19,781 nt of DNA, from positions 1 to 19,781 of the forward strand of contig JBFKFZ010000053.1 of assembly GCA_041633555.1 (NCBI GenBank), read 5' to 3'. Positions 1-6,670 of this stretch are shown here, piece by piece. Source of the DNA: JAHEAO01 sp041633555. Its GTDB lineage: Bacteria > Pseudomonadota > Alphaproteobacteria > Rhodobacterales > Rhodobacteraceae. The translations under genes were made by a program, and so were the position numbers. Position 1 is the first letter of the stretch. The number at the start of each line of letters is the position of its first letter. The notes below the pieces were generated by a model. The model was not told where the DNA came from. It saw only the letters and a list, made by a program, of their open reading frames with translations, and made no database searches.

Positions 1-22
1 CAATTGCGGTTTGGAGCTATCT

Positions 23-512
23 TCATCGCGACAAGCCTGACTTCTTGATCGCGATCTTCTTGGTTTACGTCACCGCCTCTGGCGGTTTGGGCACGTTGAC
101 AGTCAACACGCCGTCGTTGGTTCTCGCCTTGACCGAGCCGGGTCTGTTACGAACGGCAGCGTCATCGCCCGATGGAACGAGTCTGAAGTGTGTTCGATCC
201 GATGGAATTCGCGCCCATCATTTGTTGCCCCATTCGTGCTTCTTGGACTTCTTCTCGCCCTTCACGGTGATCCGGTTGCCGGTCACCTAAGCCTCGATAC
301 TGCCCAGCTCGACACCGGGCAGTTCGGCGGTTATGCAAGTCGCATCATCGGTCTCGCTGACGTTCGAGCCCGCGGAAGAATACCCCGGCGTGGTCGGCCA
401 GACCATTGCCGGAATTCTCGCACAGCGTGCCAATCTGCCCACGCGGAGATCCAAACGGAGTATCTTCATCGTCTTTGCCACCAAACCAAGAGGTCGGCAG
501 CAATTTCCTCAT
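23..512 (-). pseudogene. Decayed small heat-shock protein (Hsp20/alpha-crystallin) gene
   Basis: Pieces of an Hsp20 chaperone are readable in order on the minus strand but in several frames. The N-terminus starts at ATG 512 (MRKLLPTSWFGGKDDEDTPFG). After a shift near 372 the text continues as NVSETDDATCITAELPGVE. An in-frame TAG at 287-289 interrupts IEA*VTGNRITVKGEKK, where the family usually has IEVSVTGD. A TGA follows at 218-220. A further shift gives GREFHRIE and SFHRAMTLPF, and another gives VKARTNDGVLTVNVPKPPEAVT. A TAA at 65-67 precedes a family-like tail TKKIAIKKSGLSR that ends at TGA 23-25. With three in-frame stops and at least three frameshifts, no functional protein can be made. 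Hsp20 proteins are ATP-independent holdases. An AGGAGG lies 14 nt before the old start, and a near-FNR box lies at 581-594. Confidence 0.88.
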
Positions 513-580
513 AAGGAATTTTATGACCTCCTGGTTACCTCGAAATAACTCTTTTCTGCGTGTCAAAGGGCAGACGTGCA

Positions 581-594
581 TTGATACAGGTCAT
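581..594 (-). promoter_or_regulatory. Degenerate FNR/Anr-type box upstream of the dead hsp20
   Basis: TTGAT-ACAG-GTCAT matches TTGAY-N4-RTCAA at nine of ten informative positions. It lies about 70 nt upstream of the old hsp20 start, much like the box before the CBS gene. No good -10 element is visible at the class II distance, which fits a promoter decaying with its gene. It could also be a chance match. Confidence 0.35.
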
Positions 595-687
595 CCGGGC
601 GAGGCGCTTTGAAATGTGATTCCTCTAGCAATGCCTTCTATGGGCCTTTCATGGGCAGCGTCCGGCGTGCCCCACCCTGATTGGCCG

Positions 688-1119
688 TCAGCCTCGGACG
701 TAGCGCACCATCTGGTCGAGGTCGAATTCCCGGTCGTCTATGATGCTCTGCATCAGATCACCGATCGAGATAACTCCCTCCAGCGTGCCGTCTGATTTGA
801 CCGGCAGGTGCCGGATACGGTTATCGGCCATCAGTGCCATGCAGGCCTCTGCGCTGTCCTCAGGTCCGACAAAGATAACCTCGCGCCGCATCACGTCTTG
901 GACCGGGGTCTTGGGCGAGGCGCGACCCTTGAGAAATACCTCGCGCGAATAAAGCCGTTCCGTGAAAATGCCGGCCAGCCCACCGTCATCGCCTAGCACC
1001 AGAACTGAGCCGACATCCTTGTTAGCCATCATCTGAAGTGCGTCGAGCACCATCGCATCCATCCCGACAGAATGGATCTCATGGCCTTTGCGCGCCAAGA
1101 TATCGCGAACCAGCGCCAT
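688..1119 (-). CDS. Tandem CBS-domain protein
   Basis: A 143-residue protein made of two CBS domains (roughly residues 8-60 and 76-130). The first contains DVGSVLVLGDDGGLAGIFTE and the second contains RIRHLPVKSDGTLEGVISIGDLM, followed by a short acidic and basic tail. Paired CBS domains form a Bateman module that binds adenine nucleotides or related ligands. Stand-alone versions are cytosolic energy or stress sensors whose partners are usually unknown. ATG 1119 is preferred over the GTG at 1122 because AGGAGG at 1126-1131 is 6 nt from the ATG and only 3 nt from the GTG. A perfect FNR-type box at 1195-1208 and a -10-like GATCAT at 1167-1172 lie upstream, suggesting induction at low oxygen. The gene looks intact between a pseudogene and an IS remnant. 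Confidence 0.92.
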   Translation of the reverse strand: MALVRDILARKGHEIHSVGMDAMVLDALQMMANKDVGSVLVLGDDGGLAGIFTERLYSREVFLKGRASPKTPVQDVMRREVIFVGPEDSAEACMALMADNRIRHLPVKSDGTLEGVISIGDLMQSIIDDREFDLDQMVRYVRG

Positions 1120-1194
1120 CACGTGCCTCCTTTCGCGGGCGCTTTACCGATCCGCCCGCCAACGCCATGATCGGCCCAGCGCGCGCCGCCGTCG

Positions 1195-1208
1195 TTGACT
1201 TGCGTCAA
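1195..1208 (-). promoter_or_regulatory. Perfect FNR/Anr-type box driving the CBS gene
   Basis: TTGAC-TTGC-GTCAA is an exact match to the TTGAY-N4-RTCAA consensus of FNR, FnrL and Anr. Read toward the CBS gene, GATCAT (1167-1172, 4 of 6 to TATAAT) sits exactly where a -10 element falls if the box is centred at -41.5. That predicts transcription starting near 1160, with a leader of about 40 nt. The box sequence is observed; binding is inferred. Confidence 0.65.
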
Positions 1209-1287
1209 AAAATAGATTTAGCCACCCGCTTCCGCATGATGGCGAGCATCCGGACTGGGCGCCTAGGCGGCGCGGCGGCAGGTCCGG

Positions 1288-1465
1288 TCACGCTGCCGTG
1301 GTAGCGTAACGCGAGCGCAGCAGCTGGTAGAGAAGTGCGATCTTGTGATCGGCGCTGCGTCCAAGCAACCAAGTCAGCCAGGCTTGCGGATCGACGCCCT
1401 TGAGTTTGACCGTTTCGATGAATGTATTGGCGATGGCTCTGCCGCCGCCTTCGGATGAGACCCTG
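1288..1465 (-). mobile_element. Remnant of an IS66-family transposase (TnpC C-terminus)
   Basis: The minus strand reads GGGRAIANTFIETVKLKGVD, then PQAWLTWLLGRSADHK and a tail ending RSRYATTAA. This matches the C-terminal end of IS66-type TnpC transposases, typically GGERAAxxYTLIETAKLNDVDPQAWLADVLARIADH followed by a DELLPWRY-like end. Only about 55-60 residues survive. The DDE catalytic core, the TnpA/TnpB partners and clear terminal inverted repeats are absent. The usual LDELLPW has drifted to LYQLLRS. It is dead, and marks a past insertion between the CBS gene and the ATPase module. The left edge is the transposase stop; the right edge is where similarity fades. Confidence 0.75.
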
Positions 1466-1498
1466 ACTTGAATGTGCCTGGGTTTTCTTCTGCATGCA

Positions 1499-1512
1499 TT
1501 GATGTCACTCAA
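1499..1512 (+). promoter_or_regulatory. FNR/Anr-type box upstream of the orphan gene and P-type ATPase
   Basis: TTGAT-GTCA-CTCAA matches TTGAY-N4-RTCAA at nine of ten positions. It lies inside a longer perfect inverted repeat, GCATTGA-N6-TCAATGC (1496-1515). TCTATT at 1535-1540 (4 of 6 to TATAAT) is at the exact -10 position for a class II activator site centred at -41.5. This predicts a start near 1547, just ahead of the AAAGGAG at 1555-1561. The motif is observed; regulation is inferred. Confidence 0.6.
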
Positions 1513-1568
1513 TGCGGTGTGCCGCTGCGAAAGGTCTATTGACCGTTGAGATGGAAAGGAGCCCTGCG

Positions 1569-1769
1569 ATGTGTTGGCTTTTTGCGAAGAGGCTACTGCA
1601 TGTGCATCACGACCTCGGCACCGATTACCGCGCCGTCGAGATCGCGTCAGAGCCGATCTCGGATGACAACTGGGAGCAATTCCTGGATGACGTCGTCTAC
1701 TCGGTGGACGAGGACTACTGCCTGCTGGTCGAGTCGCTGGCGAAGTATGCAGGTGATGCCCTGGTATAA
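1569..1769 (+). CDS. Small acidic protein of unknown function preceding the cation ATPase
   Basis: A 66-residue ORF that I do not recognise. ATG 1569 is chosen because AAAGGAG at 1555-1561 gives ideal spacing; upstream in-frame ATGs lack such a site. The N-terminus (MCWLFAKRLLHVHHDLG) is short, basic and amphipathic, with two Cys in the whole protein and an HVHH cluster. The rest is strongly acidic (about 14 Asp/Glu against 4 Lys/Arg overall), with DDNWEQFLDDVVYSVDEDY in the centre. It ends 33 nt before the GTG start of the P-type ATPase on the same strand and follows an FNR-type box, so both are probably one transcript. A role as a small regulator or metal-buffering partner of the pump is only a guess. 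It is a real gene by ribosome site, position and protein-like composition. Confidence 0.65.
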   Translation: MCWLFAKRLLHVHHDLGTDYRAVEIASEPISDDNWEQFLDDVVYSVDEDYCLLVESLAKYAGDALV

Positions 1770-1802
1770 GGGCTGCCTGCCACCGACCGAAAAGAGGCTC
1801 GC

Positions 1803-4478
1803 GTGTTTGCTAATCTGGACAGCCGATCAAGACTTTACGCAGACACCCTGAGTGAGGCGCTGCGCAAGCTGGATGTCGATGCCGACACCGGATTAACCCT
1901 GCACCAGGCCGTGGATCGACAACGGCATTATGGAAGAAATGTACTGACCCGAAAGGCGCGGCGCAGTTGGATGTCGCTGCTGTCCGATCAATTCCGCAGT
2001 GTGATCGTCTGGCTTCTTGGCGCCGCAGCTGCGGTATCGGTTCTCACAGGCGACATGGCGGAAGCTTTTGCGATCCTGTGTGTCCTGGTGATCAACACGG
2101 CAATCGGTTTCACCACCAGTCTGAACGCGATCCGGTCGATGGAGGCACTGTTCCGGATGTCTGCGTTTAACGCGCGGGTGCGGCGCGACGGGCGGTCGAA
2201 GATGCTTCCTGTTGGCGACCTGACGCCCGGCGACATCGTCATTCTGGAAAGCGGCGACATAGTACCCGCCGATCTGCGTTTGCTGGATTGCGCGGACCTT
2301 CGCTGCAACGAATCCACCCTTACCGGAGAATCCGTTCCGATTTCGAAGTCCACTGATGCGCTGGATGTCGAGACCGCGGTACCGGACCGAACCAATATGG
2401 CGTTCAAGGGAACCGCTGTCACGCGTGGTACCGGCCTTGGGATTGTCGCACTGATCGCGTCCGAAACCGAGTATGGGCGGATTGCGACGTTGGCCCAGTC
2501 GCCGGGTGCAGACAAGCACCTCCTGGAAAGACGTCTCGACCGCCTCGGCGAATCGCTGGTCTGGATCACCTTCGCGCTGTCTTCGCTGATTGCACTCGCC
2601 GGGTACCTGCGTGGAATGGCCCTTGCTGACATGGCCCAGACCGCGATTGCGCTTGCTGTCGCCGCCGTCCCCGAGGGCCTGCCGGTTGTGGCGACGCTGG
2701 CACTGGCCCGCGGTATGCTGCGTCTTGCGCGGCGAAACGTCCTGATTGAACGGCTGTCGGCGGTCGAGACGCTGGGGGCCACCACCATCATTCTTACGGA
2801 CAAGACCGGCACATTGACCGAAAACCTGATGGCGGTGAGCGGATACCTTCTTGAGGGGCGGGACGTTGCCACTGTCGATACCGAGGTCGTCGAAACGGAC
2901 CCGCTGTTGAAACGTGCGCTTGAGATCGGGGCACTTTGCACGAGTGCAGAACTCGGCGACAAGGACCGGCAAGGTGTACAGACAGGCGTTGGCGACCCGA
3001 TGGAACTGGCCCTGCTGCACGCCGCGCGTCAGGGTGGGATCCATCAGGAGGACTTGCGCAAGGAATACCCCACGCAGAATATCAATTCATTCGATCCCGA
3101 TACCGGGCAAATGGCAACGGAACATACAGCAAGCGGCGGATACCTCACGGCTGTAAAAGGTGTGCCGGAACGCATTCTGCAAAAGGCCGACCGGGTAATG
3201 ACCGGCAGTGGTGTGCGGGCGTTGTCGGATGCAGAAAAGGCAGACTGGCTGGCGCGTATCGAGGCATCGGCCCGGCGCGGTTTTCGCCTGATCGGTCTCG
3301 CCTATTCGGAAGACCGAAAGGCCAACGACACATTGGTCCTTGTTGGCTTTGTCAGCCTTCTTGACCCCCTGCGCCAGGACGTACCCGCGGCAATCCGTCA
3401 AAGCCTGACTGCCGGGGTTCGCGTGGTCATGATGACCGGCGATCACCTGGAAACCGCGTCCGAGATCGCCCGGCAGGCCGGGTTGGCGCATGCGGGCGAC
3501 ATCGTTGCGGTGTCAGAGCGGGATTTGGCACAATTGGGGAATGATCAGCTCGACCCGACGGTGTGTCAAAAACTGATGTCGGCCGACGTGTTCGCCCGTG
3601 TGTCGCCTGAAACCAAGTTGCGCCTCGTCGAAACCTACCAGGCCGTAGGGCACGTGGTCGCGGTGACCGGCGACGGTGTGAACGATGCGCCTGCGCTGAG
3701 GAAGGCCGATATTGGCGTGGCAATGGGCCAGCGGGGCACACAAGTTGCCCGCGACGCGGCCGACATGATTCTCAAGGACGACGCGTTTGCCTCGATCCTC
3801 TCGGCGATGCGCCAGGGTCGCGTTATCTTCGCCAATATCCGCCGGTTTGTGATCTACTTGATGTCGTGCAACTTCAGCGAAGTTCTGGTGGTCGGAGTTG
3901 CGATCGCGGCAGGCTTGCCATCGCCGTTGCTGCCGTTGCAAATCCTGTTTCTCAACATCGTGACAGACGTATTTCCGGCCTTCGCCCTGGGGCTTGGCGA
4001 AGGCGACAGAATGGTGATGAAACGCTCCCCTCGCGACCCCAAAGAGCCCATTATCGGCCGAGCGCAATGGCTGGACATTGTCGTCTTCGGCATGCTGATA
4101 ACCCTGACGACGCTGGCGGCGTTTTGGGTGGCGCTCGAATGGATGGAACTGCCTACGCCAGAGGCCGCGACAATCGCATTTCTGACGCTCGCACTGGGTC
4201 AGCTGGCGCATGTGTTCAACATGCGGGCGCGCGACGAAGGCGGGTTGCGAAACAGCGTCACGCGAAACCCCTATGTCTGGGGCGCGCTTGGATTATGCCT
4301 TGGCCTGCTCGCGGCGGCGTTCTACTTGCCCGGCCTGTCTGACGTCATGGCACTTAGCCCGCTGCGCACACCGCTTTTGGCGCTGCCAGTAAGCGTTAGT
4401 CTGGTGTTGCTGGTGCTGGGCCAGCTATGGCTGGCAATCACGCCGAATCAAAGAAAGGTCGCCCTAGATTCCGACTAG
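1803..4478 (+). CDS. P2-type cation-transporting ATPase, probably Ca2+ (SERCA/PMR1-like)
   Basis: A complete 891-residue inner-membrane pump that couples ATP hydrolysis to cation export. Visible in order: an N-terminal cation-ATPase domain (about 10-80), actuator TGES at 174-177, M4 PEGLP at 290-294, phosphorylation motif DKTGTLT with Asp333, nucleotide-domain KGVPER at 452-457, hinge TGDGVNDAP at 622-630, then six C-terminal membrane segments. Ion-site residues match the Ca2+-ATPase pattern: Glu291 in M4 (VAAVPEGLP), Asn690 and Glu693 in M5 (NFSE), and Asn718, Thr721, Asp722 in M6 (NIVTD). M8 lacks an obvious counterpart of the SERCA site-I Glu, so one or two ions may move. Ca2+ or Mn2+ is the best guess; Na+ or Mg2+ cannot be excluded. 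The start is GTG 1803 with AGAGG at 1793-1797. It probably shares the upstream FNR-controlled transcript with the 66-residue gene. Its TAG overlaps the opposing gene's stop. Confidence 0.93.
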   Translation: MFANLDSRSRLYADTLSEALRKLDVDADTGLTLHQAVDRQRHYGRNVLTRKARRSWMSLLSDQFRSVIVWLLGAAAAVSVLTGDMAEAFAILCVLVINTAIGFTTSLNAIRSMEALFRMSAFNARVRRDGRSKMLPVGDLTPGDIVILESGDIVPADLRLLDCADLRCNESTLTGESVPISKSTDALDVETAVPDRTNMAFKGTAVTRGTGLGIVALIASETEYGRIATLAQSPGADKHLLERRLDRLGESLVWITFALSSLIALAGYLRGMALADMAQTAIALAVAAVPEGLPVVATLALARGMLRLARRNVLIERLSAVETLGATTIILTDKTGTLTENLMAVSGYLLEGRDVATVDTEVVETDPLLKRALEIGALCTSAELGDKDRQGVQTGVGDPMELALLHAARQGGIHQEDLRKEYPTQNINSFDPDTGQMATEHTASGGYLTAVKGVPERILQKADRVMTGSGVRALSDAEKADWLARIEASARRGFRLIGLAYSEDRKANDTLVLVGFVSLLDPLRQDVPAAIRQSLTAGVRVVMMTGDHLETASEIARQAGLAHAGDIVAVSERDLAQLGNDQLDPTVCQKLMSADVFARVSPETKLRLVETYQAVGHVVAVTGDGVNDAPALRKADIGVAMGQRGTQVARDAADMILKDDAFASILSAMRQGRVIFANIRRFVIYLMSCNFSEVLVVGVAIAAGLPSPLLPLQILFLNIVTDVFPAFALGLGEGDRMVMKRSPRDPKEPIIGRAQWLDIVVFGMLITLTTLAAFWVALEWMELPTPEAATIAFLTLALGQLAHVFNMRARDEGGLRNSVTRNPYVWGALGLCLGLLAAAFYLPGLSDVMALSPLRTPLLALPVSVSLVLLVLGQLWLAITPNQRKVALDSD

Positions 4479-5581
4479 AACGACCGGCGAAGTGCCATTG
4501 CCCCCCGCAGCCGGGTCTCAGCAAGCCGGTTCGCAGCGTGACGCGGCAGCGTCCGATGTTCGCGCGCCTCCTGCAGCACCTCGCGAGTATTGTGACGGAT
4601 CATTTCGGTGATCGTCGTCATCGCCTGCGCCTCGGTGCCGCCACGGAACTCGACCGACGCACAGATCACCCCGCCGGCGTTCGCGATGAAATCCGGGATC
4701 ACAAGCACACCGCGCGCGTGTAACATCTGTTCCGCCTTGGCCGTCGCAGGGATGTTGGCGCCCTGAACAATCAGTTTCGCCTTGATAGCACCAGCGTTTG
4801 ATTTGTCGATGATATCGGGACGGGCGGCGGGCACCAGGATATCGCAATCGGCCAGAATGACCGCCTCGCGATACTCCACTCTGGCGCCGGGATAGGCCTT
4901 GACGGAGTCGCCGCCTGCTTTCAGCTCATCGAGCCGGAGCAGATCGAGGCCATCCGCGTTCAACGCACACCCATGCGAATCCGACACGGCGACGATGCAG
5001 GCGCCCTTCCGGGCCAGATACCGCGCGGCATGCCTTCCGACCGCACCATAGCCCTGGATCGCCACCCGCGCGCCGTCGAGCGCGACGCCGCTAAACTCCT
5101 GCGCCACCTCAGCCGCCGCAGCCACTCCCAAACCCGTTGCGCCGATCTCGTCCAGGGGGATGCCGCCAATCACGCGCGGCAGGCCGACGGCGCGGCCGAT
5201 CTCATCTTTAACCCAGGCCATGCAGGTCTCGTTCGTGCCCATATCGGGACCCGGGACAAAATCGGTGATCTGGGCGATAGCCCGGGCGAAGGCGCGAATC
5301 AGGCCCTGTTTTTCGCGATCAGGCATCGTGGGGTCGGCCATGATCACCGACTTTCCGCCACCGTGCGGAAGGCCCGCAGCGGCGCTCTTCAGGCTCATCG
5401 CGCGAGCGAGACGCGCGCACTCTTGCACTGTCACATCAGGCGCCATGCGGGTGCCGCCCAGCGATGGCCCAAGGCTCGTATTGTCGATGACGACGATCGC
5501 TCGCAACCGGGCTGCCGGATTGCTGAGATGGATGACCTTTTCCGGACCGAAATCGTCGGCCATATCGAAGATCGCTGTCAT
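4475..5581 (-). CDS. Glu/Leu/Phe/Val dehydrogenase, leucine-dehydrogenase-like
   Basis: A 368-residue NAD-dependent amino-acid dehydrogenase that reversibly converts an L-amino acid to its 2-oxo acid and ammonia. The leucine-dehydrogenase active-site pattern is clear: Lys65 and Lys77 in SLKSAAAGLPHGGGKSVI have the same 12-residue spacing as the two catalytic lysines of Bacillus leucine dehydrogenase, and Asp113 lies in GPDMGT. The Rossmann motif GYGAVG is at 177-182, and Asp201 after the second strand (VAVSDSHG) favours NAD over NADP. The length fits Leu/Phe/Val dehydrogenases and is shorter than glutamate dehydrogenases. The ATG at 5581 has AGGGAG upstream and begins 3 nt after the E2 stop, so it is the last gene of the operon. 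A branched-chain amino-acid substrate is likely from motif and context; phenylalanine is possible. Confidence 0.92.
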   Translation of the reverse strand: MTAIFDMADDFGPEKVIHLSNPAARLRAIVVIDNTSLGPSLGGTRMAPDVTVQECARLARAMSLKSAAAGLPHGGGKSVIMADPTMPDREKQGLIRAFARAIAQITDFVPGPDMGTNETCMAWVKDEIGRAVGLPRVIGGIPLDEIGATGLGVAAAAEVAQEFSGVALDGARVAIQGYGAVGRHAARYLARKGACIVAVSDSHGCALNADGLDLLRLDELKAGGDSVKAYPGARVEYREAVILADCDILVPAARPDIIDKSNAGAIKAKLIVQGANIPATAKAEQMLHARGVLVIPDFIANAGGVICASVEFRGGTEAQAMTTITEMIRHNTREVLQEAREHRTLPRHAANRLAETRLRGAMALRRSF

Positions 5582-5584
5582 GCT

Positions 5585-6670
5585 TTACTCCCTTGCGTCC
5601 CTTTTGGGGCGTTCGAGGTCTTCGCGAACCGCTGACAAGAACCGCGCCGCCTCGCCGCCGGTGGCCGCCCGGTGATCGAAGGTCAGTGACAAGGGCAGCG
5701 TGCGGTGGACGACGGGCTGGCCGTTGTCGGCATGCACGGTGTCGGTGATGCGCCCGGCACCAAGGATCGCGACCTGCGGCGGGGTGACGACGAGGGCGGC
5801 GAATTCGCCGCCGAGCATTCCGAAGTTGGACAAGGTGAAGGTGGCACCCTTCATGGCGTCGGGTGCGATGGAGCGGTCTTCGACAGAGCGCTTGAGAGCC
5901 GCAATCGCGGGACCAAGGTCCGCAGCGTGGCCAGCGTCTCGCAGAACCGGTGTGAAAAGGCCCTCGGGCGTATCGACCGCGATGGCTAGGTCGACGTTGT
6001 CGTGCAACTGCCGCCGCTGACCATCGAACCACGCATTCAGCGCGGGTTCCGCGTAGCAGCCCGTCGCAATGGCATGAATCAGACGGGTCGTCACGTCCTC
6101 GCCCGAGTCCCAACCAGAGATGTCGGAACGTTCCGTGACCGTTGCGGGCACTACACTGGCATGGGCACGGGCCATTGCCCTGGCCATGCTCCGGCGCACC
6201 CCGCTCAAAACCTGACCTGCGGTAAGGCCGGTTGCGGCGGCCTCTACGTCGGCTGACGTGACGGCTTCGCCAGGACCGGTTCCGGTCAGGCTTGCCAGAT
6301 CCACGCCCATGTCCACCGCCAGCCGCCGGACGGCCGGGGTGGCGCGTGCTCCGGTTCCGGTGCGCAGGGGTTTCGGCGGCGGAGCGGCTGGGCTCTTGGC
6401 CAGATCGCCGACAATCGCACCAGCGTCTGTAGCCTTGCCGATGTCGATTTCCACCAATGGCGCGCCGATCTTCACGATGGCGCCTTCGTCGGCGACCAAC
6501 CGGGTGATTGTGCCGGAAAAGGGCGCGGGCACCTCGACCACTGCCTTGTCGGTTTCCACCGACAACAGCGGCTGGTCAGCGATCACATGGTCGCCCACGC
6601 CAACATGCCACGTCACGATTTCAGCGTCTTGCAGGCCTTCGCCGAGGTCAGGCAGCGTGAATGTGCTCAT
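5585..6670 (-). CDS. Lipoyl E2 acyltransferase of a 2-oxoacid dehydrogenase complex
   Basis: A 361-residue dihydrolipoamide acyltransferase. The order is one lipoyl domain (1-78) with the lipoylated Lys42 in ETDKAVVEV, a Pro/Ala linker, a peripheral-subunit-binding domain (about 108-145, ATPAVRRLAVDMGVDL), then the catalytic domain (about 155-361). It moves the acyl group from E1 to CoA through its swinging lipoyl arm and forms the core of the complex. The active-site segment reads FDHRAATGGEAARF: His333 is present, but Thr337 stands where DHRxxDG enzymes have Asp. The ATG overlaps the E1-beta stop (ATGA at 6667-6670). A single lipoyl domain and its partners suggest the branched-chain type, but a pyruvate or acetoin-type complex cannot be ruled out. 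No E3 gene is in the window. Confidence 0.93.
   Translation of the reverse strand: MSTFTLPDLGEGLQDAEIVTWHVGVGDHVIADQPLLSVETDKAVVEVPAPFSGTITRLVADEGAIVKIGAPLVEIDIGKATDAGAIVGDLAKSPAAPPPKPLRTGTGARATPAVRRLAVDMGVDLASLTGTGPGEAVTSADVEAAATGLTAGQVLSGVRRSMARAMARAHASVVPATVTERSDISGWDSGEDVTTRLIHAIATGCYAEPALNAWFDGQRRQLHDNVDLAIAVDTPEGLFTPVLRDAGHAADLGPAIAALKRSVEDRSIAPDAMKGATFTLSNFGMLGGEFAALVVTPPQVAILGAGRITDTVHADNGQPVVHRTLPLSLTFDHRAATGGEAARFLSAVREDLERPKRDARE

Noticed and set aside
1893..3044. 383-codon minus-strand open frame opposite the ATPase
   Set aside because: Antisense shadow of a gene with all P-type ATPase motifs; its composition is not protein-like.
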